Source: Cylicocyclus nassatus (lineage: Eukaryota > Nematoda > Chromadorea > Rhabditida > Strongylidae). From it: a stretch of 64,000 nt of DNA. The position numbers and the translations under genes are program-made. The DNA is taken from positions 25,149,676 to 25,213,675 of the forward strand of contig CATQJL010000316.1 in the NCBI GenBank assembly GCA_958299035.1, in the 5' to 3' direction. The notes beneath the pieces were generated by a model. It was not told the DNA's origin and searched no databases. It saw only the letters and a program-made list of their open reading frames with translations. How positions within the stretch are numbered: position 1 is the first letter of the stretch; the number at the start of each line of letters is the position of its first letter. This document shows positions 1 through 12,099 of this stretch, piece after piece.

Positions 1-236
1 CGGTCTGTTCTTCTTTTCCCTATTACTAGTTCTAAGGCTTTGTTCTACTCGTTACAAGCTTTCGTAGTATTAATGTTGATTTTCAAAGTAGTAATTCTAT
101 TTTCATGTTATAGTTTCCTATCAATTATGTTATGGTGTGCAGTTTTGTAGTTTTTGTGTTTTTCTCAATGTTTGCTAGCCGTTTCTTTGCTGTATTATTT
201 CGCTGCCACAAATTCGGTAGTTAATTTTAGGAATAT

Positions 237-1407
237 CGATCGGGCAAACCCCAGCGGGGATCCCTTGATCCCTTCCCTTCCCCTCCCCGTATGCGGGAAT
301 GGAGCTCAACAATGCAGGGGAGGGGATCGACATCCCCTGCAACGGAGTAGGGGTTCGATCTTGTAGATCATGCCAGAGAGCGAATACTCTGGTTTCAATC
401 AGATGTTACAGAGCCTTTCGCTCCATTTGATGAAAGAATTATCTTCGAAAGCTGGTTCTCCTTTCTGCGACCTGCAGCTTGCAAGCTTATCTCCCTCTTC
501 TATATTCGCTTCTTGAAAAGAAACCCGAGCGTATAATGGCTGCCAATCTGGAATATTTGTAGGAGTTTTTGACCATTTACAAAAATGGCGCATTTTTTAT
601 GTAACATGATAACTTTAGCTATGTATGCTAATTAAACTCATTGTAACTTTCATATTTCATGACATTGCCTTTATCTTGTTATTATAACATAAGCTGCCTT
701 GAAAAAATCTAGAAAGTAGCAGATTTGCTTATTTCTGAGTAGAGATCCCCAGGGGAGTGATCCCGTCCCCAGTGTTCCCCTCGTGCATAGCAGGGATGGC
801 CGCTGGGGATCATTCCCTTGGGGGAATGGACGGTACGTCGGTAATAGCTACAGCCTCCATGAAGAGCTGGACGATTTGCAGCTTCTGTTATGTGTAGAAA
901 TGCTGGTTTGAATGTCCGCGGATCCCCCCCCCTTTTTTTCGGCAGCATAACATCTTCTACACATTCACTGTAGAGACATCATGACTTCTAATGTTAAACA
1001 CTTTTACGCTGAAATGGGCAGAATTAGCGAAAGTGAGCAACATCCATGAAAACAGCAAAAATATGTCGTGCGTAGAAAATATTTTTTTGGTGCGCCGAGC
1101 GCAATCACGGCAGACGGCATTCCGCAGCGACTAAAGTATTGCCGATGACATCCTGGAGGCGACTAGCTACCAAAAGTTGAGAAAAGTGGAATAACTACCA
1201 CAAAAAGCGGAAGCAAAATGATTTTCCCGCTCGATCTCCCCTTCTGCATAAGGGGGTTCCATTCCCCTACTCCCAGGGGATCCCTTCCCCGGTATTGTCT
1301 TTGTGCATACGGGGGTTCGCATGGGGAAGGGAGGGGAGCCCCAGCGGGGATCATTTCAATGGTTAAGCGCACATCCCCTCCCCGCGGGATGTACGTGCAC
1401 ACGGGCC
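237..1407 (-). mobile_element. GC-rich TIR element, copy 1 (left end eroded)
   Basis: This block matches, in inverted orientation, the element at 19988-21275. Shared landmarks are runs of CCCCTCCCC and CCAGCGGGGATC, the end sequence GTACGTGCACACGGGCC at about 1391-1407, and an internal open stretch of about 60 codons (593-399, minus) that resembles the one at 20742-20933 in the other copy. The terminal repeat expected at the left end (near 240) is not visible, so this copy looks truncated. No transposase is recognisable. It is probably a non-autonomous DNA transposon of unassigned superfamily. Confidence 0.65.
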
Positions 1408-1978
1408 TTAGTCGAAAGCACCAATCCTGATGAGACACATGTCATCTTGAAGCGCTTAAAACGCTGACTCCAAATCTGTAGTTTCTAGCAGCGGAGCGGT
1501 TTTGTAGAAGGAGTTATGAGGGGTGCTTCCCTCTGTGGCTAAGGTGCCCTCCAGCAGGTCTCCCTTTATCTCTGAGCACTGTGGAGAAGTACCAACTGGT
1601 GGCAACTGGCTTAGTGGTAAGTAATTTGAATGAAGATTACAATAAGAATTGTAATACTCGTATTACTTTGGTTTTTAAGCACTTCTATCTTCGATTAGCA
1701 TCAATATCATCAGAAATTTCATGCTTTAGGACTCCAAAGCCATTTAGAAATCCTTCTTATCAAGCAAGTTACTCACCACCAGGCCAGTTGCACCAGTTTG
1801 TACTCTTCTACAGTGCTCATAGGTAGGAGAAGCTGAAGGGTGCCTTAGCCCCAGAGGGAAATACCTCGTAACTCCTTCTACAAAACCGCTCCGCTGCTAG
1901 AAACAACAGATTTGGAATCAGCGTTTCAAGCGCTTCAAGATGATATGTGTCTCATCAGGATTGGTGCTTTCGACTAAG
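1407..1978. mobile_element. Inverted-repeat (MITE-like) element A
   Basis: Arms of about 150 bases at 1407-1560 and 1820-1978 are near-perfect reverse complements. They begin with CTTAGTCGAAAGCACCAATC and include CGCTGACTCCAAATCTG (left) and its partner (right). The middle (about 1560-1820) is unique and AT-richer. No transposase is visible. The element directly abuts the end of the GC-rich element at 1407, and the shared bases CCTTAG make the exact border ambiguous. It belongs with the related elements at 2768, 10253, 12854 and 39061. Confidence 0.85.
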
Positions 1979-2767
1979 TATCCTCTCCTTGTTAGCGACT
2001 TAGTCAAAATCTCGAAATTTCGGATTTTGCATGTCGCTGAAAGTGGTTTTGGCATGTTATCTAAATACAGAACGTGAGAACCGCACTCACTAGGTTGTCA
2101 TTAGCACAGTTTCGAGATATCTTTTGACAGACATGTAGTAAGAAACATGAAATATTTAGTGCTTTTGGGATTACCACCAATCTGCTCCACTTTCCAAAAT
2201 GACTACTAGAGGAATGTGGAAGCGTGATGTTGCAGTGAAGCTCTCGGCTCTCTCTTCCATGAGTGCAAGTTGTACCTCCTACCTCCTCCCTCCCCTCCCT
2301 TCCCCCCTAGCCGCTAATCTCTAGAGTTATGCTGTTATGTGCAGCAACTCCGCCTCAATTCAAAACTTATACTTTGATTGCAGCTTCGACGAAGTGAACA
2401 GCGATCCTCCCAATATAGCATCTGTTCTTCAATTTTCTCCTTGAAACATTTTCCCCTAATCGAGCACATGTGACGTGTTAGGTGGATCTCAATTCATGTA
2501 TAGCAGGGAACTAATGGGTATTGGATGTGATAATGTCATGCGTTTTCAACAAATTTGTTAAAGAACTTTAAAATCTCCAATATTCTTGAATTTTAAACAC
2601 TCGAAAAGTAAGATTTCAATTACTTTTGAAATTTGTCGGGTTTTTTCTGGTTCTCGAGTTTATTCGCTTACTTGCCCACTCAAGGATTCAGATATTTTTG
2701 TGCATCGGCTACGGTAAGTTGTAGATTCCAGGGATATACCATGATCTGGCAGGGGAATGATCAGAAA

Positions 2768-3182
2768 TCAAAGTGGCCAGTCCAGACAAGCTGCATACCA
2801 TGAGATGCAGCATGAAGCATTGACTCTAAATCTGTCTTCCTTATCTGCTTATCGCTTTTCTGGACGAAGCTATAAGCCAATAAAGCCATTTTTTTGCTAG
2901 CAAATTATGCGTGAAAATGAAAATTTAGCCGTACAGAGCCACGTTCGCCTTAATGCTGGGCCAAAACATGCAGTTAGCTTACTTCAATTTTTTAAGGCCA
3001 GAAGCTGAGCTAAAAGTGCGACAATGTGCTCAGTTTCGCTGTTTTTATGTATGATTTTTTCACAATAAAACCGCTTGTAGCTTCGTCCACAGAAGCGACA
3101 AGGTAAGGAAGACAGACTCGAAGTCAGCGTTTTATACTGCATCGAATGATATACAGCTTGTTGGTTTGGCCGCTTCGACTTC
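2768..3182. mobile_element. Inverted-repeat (MITE-like) element B
   Basis: Arms of about 100 bases (2768-2880 and 3070-3182) are imperfect reverse complements. The shared core is TCTGTCTTCCTTA and GGACGAAGCTA, and the right arm starts AGTCGAAGCGGCC when read inward. The arms carry a diverged version of the AACGCTGATTCCAAATCTG motif found in elements A, C, D and E. There is no coding capacity. Confidence 0.8.
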
Positions 3183-3427
3183 TAACCATACCTTTGTGAG
3201 CAGAACTTGAACGGAATCGCGAACTTGTTAAGATCTTTTCCTTATCTCCTCAACTGAACGATTCTAAATTTCCATGTCAGTCACAGTGGTGCTCCGGAAA
3301 TTTGAGAAAATTATGCCTACGTAATTTCGGCCTTCTCCTAAAACCTGCTCTTAAGAGCTGGTTCTTCGCTATTCAACTGAATTGTTTGCTTTTCTTCATT
3401 CGAAATTCCATAAGGCTGTCCCAAAAG

Positions 3428-3574
3428 GGGTGGAGGACATTAGGTCGCCGAAAAAGGGCGGTCCTCCGCGGTAATTTGCGACGAATACGCACCCTTGTAC
3501 ATGCGCGGACATGCGTTTCTGCAAGGAATCCGCGCGGGACTCTTCCAAATTCGGCGACCTAATGTCCTCCACCC
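3428..3574. mobile_element. 147-base element with perfect 24-base terminal inverted repeats
   Basis: The 24 bases at 3428-3451 (starting GGGTGGAGGACATTAGG) are exactly reverse-complemented at 3551-3574. The interior is GC-rich (GGTCCTCCGCGG, GCGCGGACATGCG). No second copy is seen in the window. It is best read as a very short non-autonomous DNA transposon. Confidence 0.8.
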
Positions 3575-3589
3575 TCCCAAAAGTATGTA

Positions 3590-4212
3590 TACAGTGTCTG
3601 ATAGTTAATATCTCTTCCCAAGAAGTCTTTTATCTATCTTCAGATACCGTTGGGAACTGGCGTCAACTTAGATTCGTGATATAGAGCGAATCACCGAACG
3701 CTTTCAGTGCTGTAGGATTACGGTAGGAACTCTAGGAGCGTCATGAGTCACTGAGGACCATATTTTACCCTTAAAAAGAATCAGAGAAGCTGAAAACTCG
3801 TGCACTGGGTTAATCAAAGCGGCTGATTCCAAATAAGGAACCTGCACTTCACCATAAAGCTTCTTCAAAAATTATGCCAAATATATCGTGACAGCTTTTT
3901 TTCAAATCCTCAGAAAAGCTGGTTAAGAACTCGTAAACTGTCGTGTAGTGAAACTAGCGTGCGTGATCATATTACATAATATTGCAGACTTTTCTAGAAT
4001 TTTTTTTACAAACGGCCCATCTTACAGTGAAACCACTTGCTGCGAGTTCATTCCATAATGTTACAGCATCGAAGAGCGATCGGCGATTCGCTTTAACTCT
4101 AAATCTAATTAAATCCAGCTCTACAAAATCGTGCTGAAAATAGGCAAAAGAGTTCAGGAGAGAGGTATCAACGATAAAACAATGTGTACATACTTTGAGA
4201 CACTATGTATAA
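3590..4212. repeat. Dispersed repeat with Tc1/mariner-like end, related to 12.1-12.5 and 24.5 kb
   Basis: The phrase GAAGAGCGATCGGCGATTCGC (about 4073) recurs with one change near 12346. The right end (TTTGAGACACTATGTAT, about 4194) resembles TTGAAACACCATGTAT at about 12467 and TTGGGTCACCCTGCATG near 24620. A possible left end, ATACAGTGTCTG, lies at about 3588. The family is old and diverged, and no transposase is visible. Confidence 0.45.
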
Positions 4213-6303
4213 CTCAAATTTATCGAATTTGAATGTCGCGAGAGGATGCAAACGCTGAACAATGAGAACGTGAACAATGAGAACTTGAGATGTGAACTCT
4301 CAAGTCATCACTTCAGACAACTAAATCTTATTTTCATAACGGAGTAGCGTAGTTACAGTGAGATGTTTTGATCCTTTGCGACAAGTTTTGACCCTCGCTA
4401 TAGCCAGTCCCTTCGCCTTTTGAAAATGGTGAGTGTTTCCATAGTAATTTGGAAGAAACATTGAATTGAAACCGTCTACCCTCTGAAAATTGGTAACATA
4501 GTAATCCGGGAGGTAAAAGCACCGACAGCGTTGTCAGGTCTTCCACTGACAATCACGGAATCAAAAATTGCTAATTCGCTCAAAACCGGAGATCCAGAAA
4601 ACACTGTTCCATTTCAACATTTCGTAAAAAAAAATCAGAAAATACTATTCAACCTCAAAGCCCAGTTACATTCCCGAAATCAAAATTTACGATTTTCCGC
4701 TTAATCTATCTCCTGTTACAAAACGTTAAAAGCCACCATCTTTCCTTTTAAATGACACTTATCAAGATTAGAATCCGTTTCTGTGCTCATCATCGAAAAA
4801 GCAAAAAATTCTATTTGCTTCTCTCATTTCTGGCTGGAACTCAAAATTTCAAATGTCTACAACTTGAAACTTCCACAAACATCACGTAAATTGCTGTTGG
4901 CAGCTGATTGCTTTTTATGTATTATAATTGTATGGAATTATATACTAAAGCATAAAATCTGTATTCTGTGGGGTTGAATTTTTTAATTTTTTAAATTTTT
5001 TTTTGAATTTTTTTGAAAAAGTTTCATTTTTTGATAATTTTTGAAAGTGAAGGGAGAGTATTTAGAAAGTTATTTGCATGAAATCCATCCAAAAATAACC
5101 GACACTATATCACACTATGCGGATCCTATCACTAAAGGCAACTTAGCCCGTGATAACACCCGTCTCAAAAGTTAATTATCTTGACCAAGCATTCGATCGG
5201 TCATCGCCAGCTAAAAGAAATAAGATTTCCTCAGCAAAATGGAAGAATATTGAATATCACTCAGAATTCAATAACTGCGTTCTCAGACTTCGCCTTGCTC
5301 TAGAATAAGCTGTCTTAAGCTTTCAAAACAGCAGAGTGAATCAGCCTCCTAGAACAGAAAATTTTGGAGGTCCTTCTATCTATCAGCATCTTTTTTATTG
5401 CAAAAGAATTGTATTGGGATTGACGATCTGAAACAATCCACTGTTTTTTGTTTGGGGTATTGCTAAAATTGAAATGTTGGAGATTGAACAAAAAAATTAT
5501 AACTTTCAAATTACTGTGCCACAAACTCGCATTTCTCTCAAAAATGGTTTCATTTACCCCGGAAAAGAAATAATTTCAGTGTATGACGTAGGTATGGTAA
5601 ACGTGATGAGAATGCAGGTTCTGAAAGCTTTTTACCTTTTTAATAAAGTTTCCTTCTGCCCAACCTCGCATCATGAATTCAGTGGGTGGGTCCCAAATTG
5701 ACTGGCTGCGAGGAGGCGATCGTGGCAAACTGTCTAAAAAACCGTAAATGCTCATCAAACTAAAAATGCCTTGGTATCTCCGAAAAATTATAAAAAAGTT
5801 TCCAAAATTTCCAAACATATCGGAAGTTACTTGCAGAATTTTAAAAGAAAGTGAAAGGAGTAGAAAGCAGAAGAATAATTGGTGGCTATTTGGACAAAAA
5901 TAGGGAATAGCCTAGAAAATGAGTCCTACGTTTTCTATCACAATGCTTGGTCACAAAGGTAGGAATCCTCCTTTGGCTTATATCAGTACTTCCTGGAAAG
6001 AAGCAGTGCTGGAAAATTGGAAAAATTCACTTTTTTCTTTTTTATGAATTCCTCCTTCACATGGTAAATAATCGAATAACTTTTATAGTAATTGCTCTGA
6101 AACGGGAAACTGTTAGAATAAACGTCACCGATTAACATCAGACTTTTGCACAAGTTCAAGCGAATTTTTTGCTACAATATGCAGACAAAACCTGGAATTT
6201 ACCAGAGTTTGAATGATACATTAAAACTTTTCTTGCATTTTTAATTCATTCACTCTCTCAACCCCATTGAATGATGAATACAGTCGAGTGGATTTTTCAC
6301 TTA
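4213..6303. other. No gene recognised
   Basis: AT-rich DNA with only short, stop-rich frames. Poly-T/A tracts lie near 4980-5040. I see no splice-flanked exon, RNA gene or clear repeat structure here. Confidence 0.5.
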
Positions 6304-6479
6304 ATATAGTGTGCTTGCACTGAAGGTGAGATGCGATAAAAGTTGCGCGTAGAAAAATAGCTACGCCTGTGGCGCCGGGCACAGGCGTAGAAAGCGCGCA
6401 AAAAGTTGGCATTACCGGCGTGGTTACTCGTTCACGCGCAATTTTACCGCATTTCACCTTCCGTGCAAGCATACTATAT
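6304..6479. mobile_element. Short foldback element (copy 1)
   Basis: Arms of about 55 bases fold on each other: ATATAGTGTGCTTGCAC at 6304 pairs with GTGCAAGCATACTATAT ending at 6479, and AAGGTGAGATGCG pairs with CGCATTTCACCTT. The loop contains a second inverted pair (CTACGCCTGTG and CACAGGCGTAG). A related element lies at 27691-27845, sharing AGTGTGCTTG, GTTCACGCGCAATT and CTATATTGAGC. No coding capacity. Confidence 0.8.
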
Positions 6480-8340
6480 TGAGCGGAAAACTACTCAACT
6501 GTAGAGCCATCGGGTGATTGGAGAGCTTGGAAAATCAAACACCAAGTATATAAGAATTGTGTCAAATATCCCTAATAGTGATGAGTTATCCCACGAAATT
6601 GACCGATGATCTTATAAGAAAGGGTTCGCACCTTTGCATCAGCGAGGTGCTAAAATGCCAGTGCTACAGCTTGGAGATCAAATAGACGCACATAATAAAT
6701 TAGCTCACTTTTCTGTGCCGGTAGAGCGAGCAATTTATATACTTTTTGATTCGGAATATGCAAAAAATGTGATGTTTGGTGAGATCCCAGAAAATGGTCG
6801 AAATCAAGTGTAATCTTTCGGTAATTTCCTTCATCTCAACGCGGTTAGTTTCTTTGAAAAGACTCAGACACATGCAGGTCTTAATTAATGGAGCTCATTT
6901 TATCACCATGCAAAAATACTGGCACGTCAAAACGTCCATCCTTACGATACGATCTCCTGAAAATGGTCCCACATGCAATTAGAGCATGAGCATCCTGATT
7001 GGGGCACAATATAACGCGTGAAAAACCAATACAGATAGTAATCCCTAATCATTCATATGGAAAATTCAATGTTCTATTTGCCACTATAGAATGATTATGA
7101 ATACAAATTCCTGAAATTGCACTTTCGAATTTGAACTTTGCGCTCTGACGAAACATTTTTTATTTGAGATAAAAAATTCTAGATTTCCATACTTTGTGGA
7201 AAACAAAGGTTTCAGAACTCTATAATGTATTTGATGATTTGTGCCAGCGAATCTCAATAATTACTGGTTATACAGAGACTTATGAGCTGAAAATCCCAGG
7301 AGCGTGGACGTGACGTGTGACGTCACCAGTAAAATGGAAGAATTTGAGCTTTCGAAAATGAAATAAGATTTAGATAGATTGAAGAATGCTGATTTTAAAT
7401 ATGTGCTCCTTTCTGCTTGAAAGTGATTTTCAAGGGATTCATAAGGTTGCGGCGCTTTCAACGCGATCTCCCTCGCGTATTTTGGAAATTTTTAACCTGG
7501 ATGGATACCTGGCGGTACCTGGATGCTGCTGAAGTTGTGCAGCTCTTTCTTTGAGATTTTATCCTTTCCATTCACTCAGTTGTAATAATCATAAGTTTGT
7601 CTTTTTTATTATAAATTCTTTGTTTGCCAACAATAAGTACATTACCGATCAAAAAAACAATCTTCAATGATCTTGTGACTAAAACTTTGGAGCTGTGTTA
7701 TCATCGGTAAGTGCAAGAATTCTTGCTAAATGAGCGGCAGTACCTGCGAAGAACCACAGCTAGAAGCCTGAGACCATTACATAGTAACTTCCAAGATTTC
7801 CGCTTGGAGGGAGGGGGGGGGGAGGAATCCGAATAAAAGCGCGGGGCGGCGTCAGGGATGAGATGCTGAGACATTTTGCTTACTAAAAGTCTTGTTCGGC
7901 CCTCAACATTTTGAGGGAGTTTTCTACAAGACTAACTTGAATTTTTTCTGAAATTTGACACCATATTATTTAAAAAAAAACAAGCCCCTTGCACATGTTC
8001 TAACTCATGCAAGTAAGTTCTGAAAAGCGTCCCCGGGTACCACTGTCTACGAAAAATTTTGGAACGCGCCTTTTAACGTATTTCTCTTGGATTTCTTAAA
8101 CTTGTTAAACTTATGTCCAGAACGGCAAACGCACAAAATAAGGATATGCGACACGGATGATCAGTGCATTCGCACTTACGAGTTCAGCAAATGACTCGAA
8201 TGTGATTCATAACAATCATATAGACTTTTTTGTCCGTCTCTCACATCGCTCTTGTATGTCTGAAACTTTGCGCTAAAGTGCGAGTTGACATCACAGATAT
8301 TCAATAGGAATCTCTCACACACACAATTTTGCGCTACAAT
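6480..8340. other. No gene recognised
   Basis: Mostly low-complexity AT-rich sequence with a poly-G tract near 7810. The longest frames are under 70 codons and have no splice context. Nothing supportable is seen before the promoter-like region at 8.35 kb. Confidence 0.45.
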
Positions 8341-8349
8341 CTCTGTTGG

Positions 8350-8357
8350 TATAAATA
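8350..8357 (+). promoter_or_regulatory. TATA box upstream of small secreted-protein gene
   Basis: TATAAATA lies 31 bases upstream of the first in-frame ATG (8388). That distance places transcription start almost at the ATG, so the 5' UTR would be very short. The assignment rests on motif and spacing only. Confidence 0.45.
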
Positions 8358-8387
8358 CACGGTAAGAAGAGGTAGATTCGTAAGAGC

Positions 8388-8634
8388 ATGATGAAGATAT
8401 TCGTTATTCTTGCGGTAAGTGGCCTACATATGCTTATTCTGACTTAAGTCAAAATTTCAGGCAATTTCTGGTGTGCTTTCTGACTTATTAACAGAGGAAG
8501 AGCATAGGAAATACCTTCAAGGAAAAAATCAGAAAAAATGTATGAATATACCTACGACATACAGGGAGCTTGCGCTGAAGGCCACGGCATACAAAGCTAT
8601 TTTTAGTTTCTTAAGGGATGCTGGAAAGTCATCC
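8388..8634 (+). CDS. Small secreted protein, 5' exons (unknown family)
   Basis: Exon 1 (8388-8414) encodes MMKIFVILA. The intron 8415-8460 is 46 bases with a GTAAGT donor and a TTTCAG acceptor, typical of nematodes. Exon 2 (8461-8634) continues in frame to AGKSS, where a GTGAGT donor starts at 8635. The joined N-terminus (M-M-K-I-F-V-I-L-A-A-I-S-G-V-L-S) looks like a signal peptide with likely cleavage after it, so the product is probably secreted. The 67 residues then include a basic KNQKKC stretch and a helical segment (TYRELALKATAYKAIFSFL). If the donor at 8635 is not used, the frame runs on to a stop at about 8742, giving a protein of about 102 residues. A TATA box precedes it. The family is not recognised. 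An exon at 15931 has a compatible phase but is 7.3 kb away, so linkage is speculative. The start was chosen because only this ATG joins the hydrophobic N-terminus to exon 2. Confidence 0.6.
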
Positions 8635-8742
8635 GTGAGTTGGTATTATGAGCTACTTATAAACGAATCTCACTTTTTACAAAATTTTACGAACTTTTGC
8701 AAGCCTTCAATCCATCACTTCTGTGCTTCTCTCTCACTTTAA

Positions 8743-10252
8743 CAATGGAAGGATACCAAGCGATTTTGTCCTTTCCAAAAAATATGCATTAGCATACTCT
8801 CTTTGACATGCTGAACTTATTTCCGTATTTGGTATCTGGCTCCAAACTAGCGGCTAAAAAAATATGCGTGTCTCACGCTTATTGCCAGAGGCAACGTGTC
8901 TTCTACTAGATGGTATGCAAGAACCGGATAGTGGACTTTTGGTTTGGACAAGCCTTTCAAAAGGAAATCTTTCACTGATGTGTGTAAAGCTAGCTTTTGA
9001 ACACAGAGTCACTCCAAGCTTCAGCAGGAGCGCCGCAAGTAATCTGGATGTGCGTTCCGTTAGCTTGGATCTCCGGTGCAGGCTTTGCGCGAATTATATT
9101 GGGTTAACTCGAGCAAGGGAGTTGTGACGAGATTTTTTTGTACGCTGCCCCCATTGCCTCAACTAATCCTTAATCAATATCACATTTACACTTAACACAA
9201 ATTTTGTACTCTAGTCTTGTTTGCCCGGTCAAAGTATTTGATTTCCCTGGCTCTTTCAGGAAAAAGAATGTGTCTTGCGCGTGAAGTGTCACTGTGTTCA
9301 AAAAGACCATATAAATTAGCACAAGTCTGCACGTACCGGCATCTCAAAGGGCATCTGATCCGTGGTCTAACACATTTCATGCCAAAGCAACAGACTCCGG
9401 GCAAAGAGACGCTTACATATAACTCCATGAACAGAATCGCGCAGCCAGTACCGCTGTAATGAGCTTGATTTGCGAGATTACGTTGGTTTACATACACTCA
9501 CTTGGTATCTTTTTCCATTTAGAATAGTCAAGGAGATGGTCGGGCAGCGCCGACAGCGAGTACGAGAAATCTGGTATCTAAATTGGGCTAGAAAATGATG
9601 TTCATGCACACATTTCAGAAGAGTCGTAGATAATCAGCAATGCAACTGCCTTAGCGGAGGGTGGGGCCGGGGCGGGAGGGGGGGGGGGATTTAGACCATT
9701 ACCTATACATCGCTCTGTAAGATAAGTCTGTACGACGGCAAATGTCTTTAAAAGCAAGTGACATGTTCGCCGATCAGTATGAGACCTATAAGTACATTGG
9801 TGCATTAAATTTTCTCCTGTAAACTGGATGCTTGGACTATGACGAAACCAGAATCCACAATAAGTCGCTTTTTGCCTTATCAAAAATAAAGTCCATTAAT
9901 CTTTCAAAGGCTTCGAAGGCACTACTTATATTTGCCACCATATTCTTCCCCTTTTCAATCACTACATAGTTGTTCAATCAAAATGATTATACCTTTAAGG
10001 AGGCGAACTACAGCCGAGTATGAAGCAGCGATAGCGATAGCAAATTGAAAACATTTACAGCGGAATGCTTGAGTGAATGAGAATTGACAGACCATATCCG
10101 AATGCCAAAGCCAACAAAGTAATGCCCGTGCTATATGCTAAAGACAGATCTCCAAAAGTAAGCTCCTTTGAAACCCTGTCCCACGTGATTGTCCAAAGTT
10201 AGAGAAGAGGAAGACACAAATTAGATAGCGAGAGAAAAAGCTGCTAATAAGA
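8743..10252. other. No gene recognised
   Basis: Frames of up to about 100 codons occur (for example 9497-9192 minus), but both strands are open at once and none shows splice context or family features. A G-rich tract lies near 9660-9690. Possible 3' exons of the small secreted-protein gene could lie here, but I cannot identify one. Confidence 0.4.
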
Positions 10253-10686
10253 GGATACCAAAATTAGCCGGCAGTTGAAGATGGGATGTACATCATTGAA
10301 CGCGTCTTTGAATGCCAATTTCAAATCTGCTTTACTTTTTTGCGGAATAGGTTTCCGAAAGAATTTATGAGCATTGTCCAATTGCCAAGCATTGAGTGGC
10401 TTAATATTAACGAAAAGCTCTAAAACAGTATCTATCGAGTTTCCACCGGCTTTGTTCCCTCTGCAAACAAAATACCTGATACAAAACTAATATTCCACTT
10501 CCCGGTGTTTTTGTATAGCTTTGCCAATTTTAGGCCACCTAAACCTTGGCAAATTTGGACTTCAAACGCTCATAACTCCTTTCGAAAACTTTTTCGGCAA
10601 AAAGGAAAGCAGATTTGGAATCAGCGTTTAAAGACGCGTTTACTGGTATACATCTCATCTTCAATTGCCGACTAATGTTGGTATCC
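10253..10686. mobile_element. Inverted-repeat (MITE-like) element D
   Basis: The ends are GGATACCAAAATTAG (10253) and CTAATGTTGGTATCC (ending 10686). The arms extend about 130 bases and contain TGCCAATTTCAAATCTGC (left) and GCAGATTTGGAATCAGCG (right), followed inward by the TTGCGGAATAGGTTTCCGAAAG type sequence. The interior is unique. It is closely related to element E (12854) and shares its arm core with elements A, B and C. No transposase is visible. Confidence 0.85.
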
Positions 10687-11070
10687 TTTCAACCGGAGAA
10701 ATGCTACATTAACTCCGAAAACGGTATCTCGAGTCACCAGGTTTTTGCTTCAGGGGCCGAAGGCTCACAACCAGAGAAAAATGAAAACGCACCCTTCTGG
10801 ACCAATTCTCAGCCCCGTAGCTCAAAGTTACAAGAAGTCGATAAATCGAGATCGCGCTGACGGAAATGGTCTGCAATAACTGCATCCCTGAGGTTGCAAA
10901 GTTTGCACCGGATGGGTTTAAAAATAGACTCTCTACTACGAAATTATTCACATACAGACAATAATTCAGGTTTACATACACAGTGTCCAAGAAATCTGCA
11001 CACCGATGGTTGATAATTCTCTTGCTCTTCGCCTCTTTAGGTACCATCCTGTAGTGCGTGAAACTTATTA

Positions 11071-11946
11071 GGTTGGTGCTAAAAAAATGACCGTTTTTCT
11101 AGGTCTACTTTTCAAAATTTCTTTTTCGGTATAGATTCTGCAAATCATTGGAGAGCTTTCTTCGTGTACTCTCCAACAGTGGTAAAATCAAGTTTCTATC
11201 TCATCTGTGAGAATTTCACCAGTATCTCGCACAGCTGCACTCAGAATCAAAAGTTCGCTGCTCTAACTTCCTTGGCCACAATTCAGGCGTAAATGAAAGA
11301 ATTCGTTTAACATAGCATCTTAGATCAATATTGTTTACCCATTGCATGTTTAAATAGATTTTTTGAAGATATATGGGCTGAGATATTTTCGCGCCCAAGA
11401 TAAATACTTGCTGCTGGCATTCTACGGGTCAAAAATTTCTCATAAGGCAATCGCCAAACTTCGCTCATTTCTATAAGCTCAAGGTTTGGACATCTTGCCT
11501 GCATTTTTTGCAGAAAAACTTAAAAAAGCCTTACAGTGCATGAAGAATTTCAAATTTTTATATTTTTTTTTCAAACCTACCACAAATAGCCGCAAAGAGA
11601 TGGACAATTTTGAAACTTTATTTTTTCTTTTCGCAGAACTTTTTCGTTGAGGTGTCTTCTGTGCAAACATATACTACTGGCTTGCGGCTACAAAACGAGC
11701 TGATTGTTAGTAAGAAAAAAAATTTGAAAGGAGCTGTAAGGTCTCAAAAACGAGGTCTTCAAAAAAGCCTGTCGCTTTTTTGACACACGGTTTTCTTCCC
11801 GTTCACACTATTAGTATGAGCAGGTGTGCGCTAAGTTACGAAAGGCTTGCCTAATTTTCTTGACTATATTCAAAAACATAGAACTGAACAAAGTTATGAC
11901 TTTTCAAAGCGAAACTTTGCAAAAGGACACTATTTTTGCACCAGCC
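11071..11946. mobile_element. Mariner/MADE1-like non-autonomous element
   Basis: The left end TAGGTTGGTGCTAAAAAAAT and the right end ATTTTTGCACCAGCCTA are near reverse complements. Each end is flanked by TA, the expected Tc1/mariner target duplication. These ends match the known TTAGGTTGGTGCAAAAG class of mariner termini (MADE1/Hsmar-type). The 876-base body has no frame resembling a DDD transposase, so it is non-autonomous or a deletion derivative. Confidence 0.75.
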
Positions 11947-12099
11947 TAGTAGATTTGCACTAAACGCGAATCATCAATCCTTCTTCATTACTGTAAGATT
12001 GTGGTACAAAGCAACATATGAAACCTTTGTGGAATAAATCGCTCTCAGAATTTTTTTTCAAAAATCTAGAAAACTGTATAGCAAGGACTGCTGAATTTA

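Noticed and set aside
375..420. ATACTCTGGTTTCAATCAGAT resembling the start of U5 snRNA
   Set aside because: Only the first dozen bases agree; no loop, Sm site or proximal promoter, and it lies inside the GC-rich transposon copy.
2735..2765. ATACCATGATCTGGCAGGGGA resembling U1 snRNA pieces
   Set aside because: The order of blocks is wrong for U1 and the next bases belong to inverted-repeat element B.
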